64,000 bases of DNA, taken from assembly GCF_004016525.1 (NCBI RefSeq), contig NZ_SACJ01000013.1, forward strand, positions 48,951 to 112,950. The letters are read 5' to 3'. Origin of the DNA: Flavobacterium sufflavum (GTDB taxonomy: Bacteria > Bacteroidota > Bacteroidia > Flavobacteriales > Flavobacteriaceae). A model generated the notes under the pieces. It ran no database searches. It was not told where the DNA came from and saw nothing but the letters and a program-made list of their open reading frames with translations. A program made the translations under genes and the position numbers. Position 1 is the first letter of the stretch; every line of letters starts with the position of its first letter. This document shows, piece by piece, positions 17,101-24,321 of the stretch.

Positions 17101-18704
17101 TCAGTTACAATTTCTTCACGGATACCATCCAAAGGTGGGTTAGTTACCTGAGCAAATAATTGTTTGAAATAGTTAGGAATTAATTGTGGTCTGTCAGATA
17201 AAACAGCAAGAGGAGTATCGATACCCATTGAACCCAAAGCTTCTTTTCCAGCTTGAGCCATTGGCGTAATCATATCCTGAATATCCTCTAATGTATAGTT
17301 GAATAAACGCTCTCTTGTTTTTAAATCGATAGTTTCAATTGGACAAGCCTTAGTTGTAGTAGGAACGTCTTTAAGGTTCAAGCGGTATTGTTTCAACCAT
17401 TCCTGGTAAGGTCTTTCAGAAACAATTTTGCTTTTGATTTCCTCATCATTGATGATACGTCCTTCGTTCATGTCTACCAAGAACATTTTTCCTGGCTCTA
17501 ATCTACCGTGGCTTTCTACATCTTCCGGATCAACAGTTACAACACCAATTTCTGATGCCATAATCAATTTACCACTTTTAGTTACAGTATAACGAGAAGG
17601 TCTTAAACCATTACGGTCTAATAAAGCTCCTACGTAATCTCCGTCAGAGAAAGGTACAGAAGCTGGTCCATCCCATGGCTCCATGATACAAGCATTGTAT
17701 TCGTAGAATGCTTTTCTCTCATCAGACATGGTTTTGTGTTTTTCCCATGCTTCAGGAATCATCATCATCATTACTTCAGGTAATGAACGTCCAGTGTGTG
17801 TCAATAATTCAACAACCATATCCATAGAGGCTGAATCTGATTTTCCTGGCAAGATGATAGGGAATAATTTTTCGATTTGCGGTCCAAAGACATCACTTTT
17901 CATGATTTCTTCACGAACACGCATTCTGCTTACGTTACCTCTTAAAGTATTGATTTCACCATTTTGACACATGTATCTAAAAGGTTGAGACAATTCCCAG
18001 GTAGGCATTGTATTAGTAGAGAAACGTTGGTGTACTAACGCCAAACGAGTTACTAAATCTGTTTGTTGTAAGTCAGTATAATATGGCCCAATATCTTCAG
18101 GCATAATGATACCTTTATATATTAAGGTAGTAGTAGATAAACTAGGTACATAAAAATAACCACTTTGAGATACTTTAGAATTTGCAATAGCATGCTCTGT
18201 GATTTTACGTGCAGCATATAACTTAGCCTTGAAAGTAGTTTCGTCAATAGCTTCGCTTTTACCAACAAATATTTGTTCAATAGTAGGTTCAGAAGCAGCG
18301 GCGATTTCACCTAATTGCGTAGAATCTACAGGGACTTCTCTCCATCCAAGAACAGTAAGTCCTTGTGCTTTAATTTCTTTTTCAAATATGTCTTTACAAA
18401 AAACGTATTGATTTTGGATTTTAGGTAAAAATACCATCCCAACAGCATACTCACGTGCAGCAGGTAATTTGAAATCACAAACTCTATTGAAGTATTCGTG
18501 AGGAATGTCAATCAAAAGTCCAGCTCCATCTCCCGTTTTTCCGTCAGCACTTACACCACCACGGTGTTCTAGTTTTACTAGAATTTCTAGTGCGTCGTGA
18601 ATAATTTGATTTGTTTTCTCACCTTTAAGGTTGCAGATAAAACCAGCTCCACAGTTTTCATGCTCGAATTCTGGCAAATAAAGGCCTTGTTCTTTAACTT
18701 TCAT
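14190..18704 (-). CDS. gltB: Glutamate synthase large (alpha) subunit
   Basis: Converts glutamine plus 2-oxoglutarate to two glutamates with GltD. It has 1504 residues, full family length. The class-II amidotransferase nucleophile is C18 (HENCGAGF), implying removal of a 17-residue propeptide. The order is glutaminase (18-about 430), central domain, FMN/2-oxoglutarate synthase barrel (about 830-1200, GEGGEDRTR, SPPPHHDIYSIEDLAQ, GGTGASPL), 3Fe-4S cysteines (CIMMRKCHLNTCPVG) and the C-terminal beta-helix (GSAGQSLGAF, GEGVGDHGCEYMTGG region). First gene of the gltB-gltD operon, divergent from sucC across a 422-bp region. Confidence 0.97.
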   Translation of the reverse strand: MKVKEQGLYLPEFEHENCGAGFICNLKGEKTNQIIHDALEILVKLEHRGGVSADGKTGDGAGLLIDIPHEYFNRVCDFKLPAAREYAVGMVFLPKIQNQYVFCKDIFEKEIKAQGLTVLGWREVPVDSTQLGEIAAASEPTIEQIFVGKSEAIDETTFKAKLYAARKITEHAIANSKVSQSGYFYVPSLSTTTLIYKGIIMPEDIGPYYTDLQQTDLVTRLALVHQRFSTNTMPTWELSQPFRYMCQNGEINTLRGNVSRMRVREEIMKSDVFGPQIEKLFPIILPGKSDSASMDMVVELLTHTGRSLPEVMMMMIPEAWEKHKTMSDERKAFYEYNACIMEPWDGPASVPFSDGDYVGALLDRNGLRPSRYTVTKSGKLIMASEIGVVTVDPEDVESHGRLEPGKMFLVDMNEGRIINDEEIKSKIVSERPYQEWLKQYRLNLKDVPTTTKACPIETIDLKTRERLFNYTLEDIQDMITPMAQAGKEALGSMGIDTPLAVLSDRPQLIPNYFKQLFAQVTNPPLDGIREEIVTDISLALGQDRNIFDISSKQCRKLRIQNPVISNDDLEKIRNIDIDHFKAETIEILYKKEKGLNGLENALEDIITQISKAVDRGTNIIILSDRGVNKEFAPIPALLACSYVHHQMNRLRKRSYFDIIIESAEPREPHHFATLFGYGASAINPYMVNEIIRVQVQEGFITGISEQKAVDNFNKAIGSGLLKIMNKIGISTLHSYRGSQIFEIVGFNSKFVQKYFPYTASRIEGIGLYEIEKEISERYDYAYPDVLIPNRLGLNIGGEYRWRRNGERHMFNPTTIAKLQQAVRLSDQASYDVYAKTVNDQATSLMTIRGLFEFDNLDPIPLDEVEPWTDIVKRFKTGAMSYGSISREAHENLAIAMNRIGGKSNSGEGGEDRTRFQPDVNGDSRNSAIKQVASGRFGVTSHYLSSAKEIQIKMAQGAKPGEGGQLPGEKVLPWIASARNSTPFVGLISPPPHHDIYSIEDLAQLIFDLKNANREARINVKLVSEVGVGTIAAGVAKAKADVVLIAGYDGGTGASPLTSLKHAGLPWELGLAEAQQTLVLNNLRSRIVVECDGQLKTGRDVAIAALLGAEEFGFATAPLVASGCIMMRKCHLNTCPVGIATQDKELRKNFKGTPEHVINFFYYVAEELRGIMAQLGFRTLEEMIGQTHKINSNKAITHYKARGLDLSSILHRPDQYKYMTVRNTEKQDHGLDNVMDFQILKDSHRALYRKEKMSLEYPIKNTDRSVGAIVSNEISKIYGHLGLPEDTLNIHFTGSAGQSLGAFSAHGLTFTVEGNTNDYLGKGLSGAKLIIKKPAKATFVASENIIVGNVCLFGAIEGQAYINGIAGERFAVRNSGAIAVVEGVGDHGCEYMTGGKVVVLGKTGRNFAAGMSGGIAYIYDPEHKFKNGLCNTETIEFETIEGNEADELKNLIERHVEYTQSTKGIELLNDWNTSLENFVKVMPTEYKKALKRLETEVQMVEELTA

Positions 18705-18722
18705 GCTTGATAATTTTTTTTA

Positions 18723-18730
18723 CAAAAATA
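18723..18730 (-). promoter_or_regulatory. Candidate -7 box for gltB
   Basis: TATTTTTG on the minus strand, 18 bases from the ATG of gltB. The -33 box is not evident. Confidence 0.4.
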
Positions 18731-18838
18731 GATATTTCATTAAATATAATCCATCGATTTGGAGTATTATGAGCTACTTTTACAGGAATAATAGAAAAAT
18801 GTATTATTAATAATAATAATTGCATTATTTAAGCTAAG

Positions 18839-18857
18839 TATTAACAAATCGTTAATA
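18839..18857. promoter_or_regulatory. Candidate operator: inverted repeat between gltB and sucC
   Basis: TATTAAC-AAATC-GTTAATA, perfect 7-bp arms with a 5-base spacer, about 110 bp upstream of the gltB -7 box. Form and place suit a dimeric regulator, but the regulator is unknown and AT-rich DNA makes chance palindromes common. Confidence 0.3.
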
Positions 18858-19070
18858 TAACTTCGTTTTTAAGGTGTTATTTTGACAATTATTTCTGATT
18901 TTTTTAAATTCAATATTATAAAATTAAAGATAAAAACGTCTGCTCGCTCATTTTTTTGACGGAAAATCTTTTTTTTGATGAAAAAAAAACTGCAAAACCA
19001 TCTTTTTTTAACTTTATTTATAAGATATTTTAAATCACTAAAAAGATTTTACTTTTAAGTTCGTTTTAGC

Positions 19071-19078
19071 TACTTTTG
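19071..19078 (+). promoter_or_regulatory. Candidate -7 box for sucC
   Basis: TACTTTTG, 48 bases before the sucC ATG. The -33 region reads TTTT about 19 bases upstream, a weak match. Confidence 0.45.
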
Positions 19079-19126
19079 TCGGACTTATTTTCTGAAATAC
19101 AATCAGATTCAGACAAATTCTATATT

Positions 19127-20332
19127 ATGAACATACACGAATATCAAGGAAAAGAGATTTTAGCTAGCTATGGAGTTCGCGTTCAACGCGGAATCGTTGC
19201 TAATAGTCCAGTTGAAGCAGTAGCTGCTGCAAAACAATTAACTACCGAAACGGGAACGAGTTGGTATGTTGTAAAAGCCCAAATTCACGCTGGTGGACGT
19301 GGTAAAGGAGGCGGGGTTAAACTTGCTAAGGGAATTGACAAAGTGGAAGGAATTGCAAGCGAAATTATCGGTATGCAATTAGTGACTCCTCAAACTTCTG
19401 CTGAGGGGAAAAAAGTACACAAAGTTTTAATTGCTGAAGATGTTTATTATCCAGGTGAATCTGAAACTTCTGAGTTTTATGTTTCTGTTTTATTGAACAG
19501 AGCTACAGGTCGCAATATGATCATGTATTCTACTGAAGGTGGAATGGATATTGAAGAAGTGGCTGAGCATACACCTCATTTAATTTTTACTGAAGAGATT
19601 GATCCTACTGTAGGATTACAAGGTTTCCAGGCAAGAAGAATTGCTTTTAACTTAGGTCTTTCAGGGAATGCTTTTAAAGAAATGGTTAAATTCATCGATT
19701 CATTATACAATGCTTACATTGGTTCTGATGCTTCTATGTTTGAAATCAACCCGGTATTAAAAACATCTGATAATAAAATTTTAGCTGTTGATGCTAAAGT
19801 GAATATTGATGACAACGCATTATATAGACAAAAAGCTTATGCTGAAATGCGTGATATTCTTGAAGAAAATCCAATTGAAGTTGAAGCTAAAGAAGTAGGA
19901 CTGAACTATGTGGATCTTGACGGTACTGTAGGATGTATGGTAAATGGTGCAGGTCTTGCTATGGCAACAATGGATTTGATTAAATATGCTGGTTTTGAGC
20001 CTGCAAACTTCCTTGACGTAGGAGGAACTGCTGATGCAAAACGTGTTGAAACAGCTTTCCGTATTATCTTGAAAGATCCAAACGTAAAAGCTATCTTGAT
20101 TAACATTTTTGGAGGAATCGTTCGTTGTGACCGTGTTGCTCAAGGTGTTGTTGATGCTTACAAAAACATGGGAGACGCTATTAAAGTGCCAATCATTGTT
20201 CGTTTGCAAGGTACAAATGCTGAAATTGCTAAAGAATTAATTGATAGTTCAGGTATGCCAATTTTATCTGCAGTTCAATTCCAGGAAGCTGCTGATCAAG
20301 TTCAAGCTGCACTTTCTACAGTTGTTTCTTAA
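19127..20332 (+). CDS. sucC: Succinate-CoA ligase (ADP-forming) subunit beta
   Basis: TCA-cycle enzyme subunit binding the nucleotide and CoA; 401 residues from the ATG at 19127 (MNIHEYQGKE). That start is chosen over an earlier in-frame ATG at 19076 because MNIHEYQ is the conserved N-terminus and the -7 box lies between the two. It has an ATP-grasp domain (KAQIHAGGRGKGGGVK, EINPVLKT) and a C-terminal ligase domain (NGAGLAMATMDLI, NIFGGIVRCD). sucD is not adjacent, unlike in proteobacteria; downstream is a strong terminator, so sucC is transcribed alone. Confidence 0.95.
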   Translation: MNIHEYQGKEILASYGVRVQRGIVANSPVEAVAAAKQLTTETGTSWYVVKAQIHAGGRGKGGGVKLAKGIDKVEGIASEIIGMQLVTPQTSAEGKKVHKVLIAEDVYYPGESETSEFYVSVLLNRATGRNMIMYSTEGGMDIEEVAEHTPHLIFTEEIDPTVGLQGFQARRIAFNLGLSGNAFKEMVKFIDSLYNAYIGSDASMFEINPVLKTSDNKILAVDAKVNIDDNALYRQKAYAEMRDILEENPIEVEAKEVGLNYVDLDGTVGCMVNGAGLAMATMDLIKYAGFEPANFLDVGGTADAKRVETAFRIILKDPNVKAILINIFGGIVRCDRVAQGVVDAYKNMGDAIKVPIIVRLQGTNAEIAKELIDSSGMPILSAVQFQEAADQVQAALSTVVS

Positions 20333-20351
20333 TTAAGAAATTTAGTTATAT

Positions 20352-20389
20352 AAAATCCTGTTTCGTTGTAAAAAACGAGACAGGATTTT
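20352..20389 (+). terminator. Terminator of sucC
   Basis: 16-bp stem (20352-20367 with 20374-20389), one G-T wobble, 6-nt loop, followed by a T run. Confidence 0.88.
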
Positions 20390-20668
20390 TTGTTTATAGC
20401 TAGTTCTGGTTTGTTATCATTCTTTATATTAATTTAGTATTAACTGGATAATTGATGCTTTTTTTTAGTGATTATGCCTTTTTTGTGCGATAAATGAAAT
20501 TTTAGCTATTCTTTTTTATAAAGCTCTTATTTTTTGTTTCAATAGTTTTTGTACTTCGTAAAAGCTGTAAAATGGCTTCTTTTATGTTTAGGTTAAGTAA
20601 TTGTTTTTGTGGTTTTTATGTTGGAATCTCGTTGTAATTTTGACCTGTAATTAAAAAACAAAGAAATC
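20390..20668 (+). other. T-rich intergenic region before the small secreted protein gene
   Basis: 279 bp (336 bp from the sucC stop), strongly T-rich on the plus strand, without coding potential. A TAATTTTG -7-like box at 20635-20642 lies 26 bases before the next ATG; no -33 box at the right spacing. Nothing else was seen. Confidence 0.5.
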
Positions 20669-21007
20669 ATGAAAAAATTATTTTTATCTGTTATTGTTAC
20701 TTTATTGATGGGTACAGCTTTTGCTGCGGATAAGTCTCCAAATACAGCAAAAAATTTTGATGAGACTTATAGAGAATTGACCAAGTTATTGAACACATAT
20801 CCTAATTTAGGAGGATTAGACCAGGACGTTCTGGTAAAAGTGAGAATTGCAATCAATGAGAATCATGAAATTGTAGTGATGAGCACTGATACTACTAACG
20901 AAGATTTGAATTATTACATCAAGAACACCTTAAACTATCAAAAGCTGTTAGCTGATGAATTGAAAGTTGGAAAAGGGCTTGTTTTCCTGGTTAAGTTTAC
21001 TAAGTAG
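20669..21007 (+). CDS. Small secreted protein of unknown function
   Basis: 112 residues with a clear Sec signal peptide (1-19, ending AFA-AD). The mature part is about 93 residues: a helix-rich start (NFDETYRELTKLLNTYPN), then alternating strands (VLVKVRIAINENHEIVVMSTDT) and a terminal GKGLVFLVKF. The fold pattern is loosely like the C-terminal domain of TonB-type or periplasmic adaptor proteins, but I do not recognise a family. No Cys, so not a lipoprotein. Monocistronic, between two terminators. Confidence 0.7.
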   Translation: MKKLFLSVIVTLLMGTAFAADKSPNTAKNFDETYRELTKLLNTYPNLGGLDQDVLVKVRIAINENHEIVVMSTDTTNEDLNYYIKNTLNYQKLLADELKVGKGLVFLVKFTK

Positions 21008-21028
21008 TTTAAAGTACATTAAAACAAA

Positions 21029-21065
21029 AAAATCCCAATTTCGTTTTAAGCGAGATTGGGATTTT
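21029..21065. terminator. Terminator between the small secreted protein gene and the DUF1456 gene
   Basis: 15-bp stem (21029-21043 with 21051-21065), one wobble, 7-nt loop. It serves the plus-strand gene and, through an A run on its left, probably also the convergent minus-strand gene. Confidence 0.85.
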
Positions 21066-21102
21066 GTGTTTTATTTACCAAAAGAATTTAAATATTTTAT
21101 AC

Positions 21103-21513
21103 TTAAGATTTTTTGTTTTTTCCATTGTTGAACTTCACTTTTTCTACAACCTGGATTTTAGGAGCAGCTTTTTTAAAAGAAGGCTTTTTCTTGAAATCTG
21201 TTTTAGCTTTTGGAGAACTTTTAGGTTCTTCTTTTGTTTTAACCGGAATTTCAGCTTTGTGTTTCGCTAAAACATCCTTCGGGTTTTTAGGATTTTCTTT
21301 TGTACCACGCAAATGAATAACCAATCCATTTAAAAAATTGCGCAATACCTGGTCTCCACATTCTACATAATTAGGGTGTTTTTCGTCACGGAAAAAAGCA
21401 CCTAATTCTGATTTTGAAATTCTGAAATCTACCAATTCCAATATTTCCACAATTTGGTCATCACGAAGCATTAAGGCAACGCGTAATTTTTTAAAGATAT
21501 CGTTGTTTGTCAT
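21103..21513 (-). CDS. DUF1456 (YehS-like) protein with a Lys-rich tail
   Basis: 136 residues. Residues 1-70 are one copy of the DUF1456 repeat (NNDIFKKLRVALML, VDFRISKSELGAFFRDEKHPNYVECGDQVLRNFLNGL). E. coli YehS carries two tandem copies; here the second copy is missing and replaced by a strongly basic, low-complexity tail (about 75-136, many Lys/Pro) that looks disordered and nucleic-acid-like. Function unknown; a DNA- or RNA-linked role is only a guess from the charge. Convergent with the secreted protein gene upstream in coordinates. Confidence 0.82.
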   Translation of the reverse strand: MTNNDIFKKLRVALMLRDDQIVEILELVDFRISKSELGAFFRDEKHPNYVECGDQVLRNFLNGLVIHLRGTKENPKNPKDVLAKHKAEIPVKTKEEPKSSPKAKTDFKKKPSFKKAAPKIQVVEKVKFNNGKNKKS

Positions 21514-21527
21514 TTTTGTATTTTTTA

Positions 21528-21535
21528 CAAAGGTA
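21528..21535 (-). promoter_or_regulatory. Candidate -7 box for the DUF1456 gene
   Basis: TACCTTTG on the minus strand, 14 bases from the ATG; predicted leader under 10 nt. Confidence 0.45.
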
Positions 21536-21552
21536 CGTTATTCTGGCATTAG

Positions 21553-22593
21553 CTACTCATCTTTGCTTTGGTATTGATTGAGGATTTTAGCTATTTTGTC
21601 TAAATCCTTCTTTTTATGGTTGGCTGTGATGATAATTCTATTGAGGTAATTATCTTCGGAAGTGTATTTAAAATTGGTAATGATGATTTTATTCGAAGCC
21701 AAAACGCTATTGATATTTTCTATTTTGGGGTAAATAACAGGGTAGTTTTTGTCAAAAAGAATATTCCTATTTGGGAGTAATTTCGAATTAAGATAGTTGG
21801 TATTTTTCTTTAATTTTTTGTGTTGACTTACATACAATTCTTCAGCATCGGCGAGGGTTTTTACAAAAGCGGGATTCATTCCGGCACTCGAAACAAAAGT
21901 GTCGTTTAATTTAATCTGATTCATAAAATCAATGTCACTCGCTATAACTCCTCCTGATAATCCCATGGCTTTACCTAAAGAAGAAACCATGATTTTGCGT
22001 TTGACATTAGGCTGATTTATAGTTGAAAAAATACCATTGCCATTTGTGCCCAAAATCCCCAGTGAATGGGATTCGTCGATAACAAGAGTTATTTCCTTGT
22101 GATTGGGGATTTGTTCTAACGCAGAAAAATCTGCGGTTGTGACAGTATTCGAGGCAACAGCATCGCTTAGGATTGTAATTTTTTCTGGTTTGTCATCTAA
22201 TAAACGAGGATTTAATTCCTCATTTATATAAAACGGAAGACTATCACCATTACTAATAGCAACATGATTGTCCGGAAAATGATAGAAAACAGCTGTTTCT
22301 GACTTTAAGGCTTCAAGAACCAATCGTCCGGCTAACATTCCGGAAGAAACGGTAACAGCAGCATCGGCCTGAATGAATTTAGCCAAAAAAAATTCTCCTT
22401 TTTCGTAAGCAATTAATTTGATATTCGCATTTCGGGAACTTCCATAAGCAGTTCCCCAACGGGCAATATTTTTGAAGAGTATTTTTTGAAATTTTTTATT
22501 TGGCGGTAAGCCTAAATAAGCTGTACCGCCAAAATATAAATATTTTTCATCGTCGATTTTTAAGACCCGATCAGGGAATTTAGTTACTTTCAT
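21553..22593 (-). CDS. BioF/KBL-like PLP-dependent aminotransferase or acyltransferase (class I/II fold)
   Basis: 346 residues, somewhat short for the alpha-oxoamine synthase family (about 380-400). PLP features: TVSSGMLAGR loop (81-90), the ring-contacting D173 in DESHSLGILG, and Schiff-base K208 in SSLGKAMGLSGG. The N-terminus (LYFGGTAYLGLP, GSSRNANIKL) follows the 8-amino-7-oxononanoate synthase pattern. No biotin genes are nearby. Instead it lies 6 bases downstream of a dipeptide epimerase, so the pair is an operon, and a role in amino-acid or murein-peptide metabolism is more likely than biotin synthesis. The reaction is not assignable from sequence. Confidence 0.8.
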   Translation of the reverse strand: MKVTKFPDRVLKIDDEKYLYFGGTAYLGLPPNKKFQKILFKNIARWGTAYGSSRNANIKLIAYEKGEFFLAKFIQADAAVTVSSGMLAGRLVLEALKSETAVFYHFPDNHVAISNGDSLPFYINEELNPRLLDDKPEKITILSDAVASNTVTTADFSALEQIPNHKEITLVIDESHSLGILGTNGNGIFSTINQPNVKRKIMVSSLGKAMGLSGGVIASDIDFMNQIKLNDTFVSSAGMNPAFVKTLADAEELYVSQHKKLKKNTNYLNSKLLPNRNILFDKNYPVIYPKIENINSVLASNKIIITNFKYTSEDNYLNRIIITANHKKKDLDKIAKILNQYQSKDE

Positions 22594-22599
22594 TAATTG

Positions 22600-23610
22600 T
22601 TATTTTAAAATAACTCCGGTTCCATTCAATGTAGAATAGCCAATTTTTCCATTATTTATTTGTACTCCGCTGGCAATGTCTTCCGTTAAAAGTAAGGCAC
22701 CATCCATGTCAACATAATCCAATTGTGGTAATAAATGTGCAATAGCCGAAATTCCAACAGAAGATTCGGTCATGCAGCCCACCATGGTTTTTAATCCCAG
22801 TTTCTTGGCTTGTTGAATCATTCTTCGGGCAGGAGTTAAACCGCCGCATTTTACCAGTTTGATATTGATTCCATGAAAATGATTGTAACATTTTGCAACA
22901 TCTTGCTCGATAATACAGCTTTCGTCAGCAATGATTGGTAAAACAGAATGTTTAAAAATAAATTCATGTCCTTTCCAGTCATCGGCTTTTAGCGGTTGTT
23001 CCAGGAATTCGACCCCTAATTTTTTAAGTTCGATAGCATTGTTAAGGGTTTCTTCAATTCCCCATCCGCAATTGGCATCAATTCTAAAAATAGCATCGGT
23101 ATGTTCTCTTAAAGCTTTTACTATGGCAATGTCTTCACTGGTTCCTAATTTTATTTTATAGATAGGCCAGGGCAGTTCCTTCATTTTAGCCACCATTTTA
23201 TCGATAGTGTCAATTCCGATGGTATAATTAGTCAAAGGGTTTCTTTCGGTGTTGTAATCCCAAAGTTCATGCAGTTTTTTACCTTTTTTTCGGGCATACA
23301 AATCGGTATAGGCCATATCCAGCGCACAGAGTGCAAACATATCGTGTTTCAGGAAAGGATATACTTTTGCCCAAAATTCTTCAGGGGTTTCATCAACAGA
23401 AGACTCTATTAAGGAACGTATTGCTTCTAAATCCTGTTTCATCATTGGTACACTAATGTTGTAATAGGGATTTGAAGTAGCTTCACCGTATCCTGAGAAT
23501 CCGCCATTTTTTAATTGTACAATTAAGGAAGGCTGAATATCAATTGATTCTCTAGAGATTGTAAAGGTGTGCTTTAATTGTAGCTCGTATTCTCTTATAA
23601 TCAATTCCAT
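22600..23610 (-). CDS. Dipeptide epimerase (enolase superfamily, L-Ala-D/L-Glu epimerase type)
   Basis: 336 residues, muconate-lactonizing/enolase superfamily. The catalytic lysines are K152/K154 (YKIKLG) and K251 (INIKLVKCGG), and the Mg2+ ligands are D178 (RIDANCGW), E204 (EQPL) and D229 (ADESC), all in place. The C-terminal DMDGALLL is the specificity motif region of Ala-Glu epimerases that recycle murein peptides, although many relatives prefer other dipeptides. First gene of a two-gene operon with the BioF-like enzyme. Confidence 0.88.
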   Translation of the reverse strand: MELIIREYELQLKHTFTISRESIDIQPSLIVQLKNGGFSGYGEATSNPYYNISVPMMKQDLEAIRSLIESSVDETPEEFWAKVYPFLKHDMFALCALDMAYTDLYARKKGKKLHELWDYNTERNPLTNYTIGIDTIDKMVAKMKELPWPIYKIKLGTSEDIAIVKALREHTDAIFRIDANCGWGIEETLNNAIELKKLGVEFLEQPLKADDWKGHEFIFKHSVLPIIADESCIIEQDVAKCYNHFHGINIKLVKCGGLTPARRMIQQAKKLGLKTMVGCMTESSVGISAIAHLLPQLDYVDMDGALLLTEDIASGVQINNGKIGYSTLNGTGVILK

Positions 23611-23871
23611 AATAGTCTCGTTTTATGATAAAATTAAGCTATATAAATGAAAAAAAAATGCCGGAAATGCAGAATTTTGATTTTCGGATTTTTTTAATCT
23701 CATTTTGCAGATATCATAAAAAAGGATATCGATAAAAGCGGTTTGTGTAAAAAGTGGTTTTCGCTTCTAAGTATTTGTGTCAAGAAAAGTTATTTTTATG
23801 TTATTTTTTGCTTCTATATGTTGGAAAAAAAATATGATTTTCCGATTAAATTGTTTAATTCCCGATGTTTC

Positions 23872-23904
23872 TTTGGGGTTTTATCATAAAAAATGATAAT
23901 TTAG
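23872..23904 (+). promoter_or_regulatory. Candidate promoter of the TerB-like gene
   Basis: TTTG (23872-23875), 21-base spacer, TAATTTAG (23897-23904), one mismatch from TAnnTTTG. 17 bases before the ATG. Confidence 0.4.
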
Positions 23905-23921
23905 CTAAAATTATTTACGAT

Positions 23922-24317
23922 ATGGAAGCTTACGAAGAGAAGAAGAAATTGCTTTTAGATATGATTGCCTTTGCGACAGTTGATGGTCAATTGAGTAAAA
24001 AAGGCTATGATTTTTTATTTTTAATAGCTAATGAATTAAATTTTGAAAAAGGTGGATTTATTGATTTGTTGAGTCATGAATTGCCAACATTACCGGATAA
24101 CATGAAGCTGAATCGAATTAAGCAATTTTACCAGTTGCTTCTCTTTTTTCAGAACGATGGTGTTTTATACAAACAGGATCCGGATTTAATTGTACATATT
24201 GCAATTAGTATGGGACTAGATACCGATGCCATTAAGGTGTTAATCAAAAAGGTAAAAAACGCTCCTAATACTATTATTCCAGAGGATGCTTTATGGAAAA
24301 TTTTTCAGGAAGAGTAG
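23922..24317 (+). CDS. TerB-like all-helical protein next to uvrB
   Basis: 131 residues from the ATG at 23922 (MEAYEEKKKLL); upstream codons in frame are not protein-like and overlap the promoter. All-helical, acidic, with the TerB/DjlA-like pattern (LLDMIAFATVDGQLSKKGYDFLFLIANEL). No signal peptide or membrane segment. The stop is 4 bases from the stop of uvrB on the other strand. Similar proteins are, as I recall, often mislabelled as excinuclease subunits because of this neighbour; nothing in the sequence resembles UvrB. Function unknown. Confidence 0.7.
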   Translation: MEAYEEKKKLLLDMIAFATVDGQLSKKGYDFLFLIANELNFEKGGFIDLLSHELPTLPDNMKLNRIKQFYQLLLFFQNDGVLYKQDPDLIVHIAISMGLDTDAIKVLIKKVKNAPNTIIPEDALWKIFQEE

Positions 24318-24321
24318 ACTG

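Larger units (their letters stand above)
18705..19126. other. Intergenic region between divergent gltB and sucC (422 bp, no gene)
   Basis: Very AT-rich spacer. It holds a -7 box for each flanking gene and a perfect 7-bp inverted repeat in the middle (18839-18857). No ORF with coding character and no GC-rich hairpin were seen. Confidence 0.6.

Noticed and set aside
21553..22593. Assigning bioF
   Set aside because: The protein is short for BioF, no biotin gene is near, and its operon partner is a dipeptide epimerase.
23922..24317. Naming this gene as an excinuclease subunit
   Set aside because: It only neighbours uvrB; its sequence is a helical TerB-like protein without any UvrB motif.
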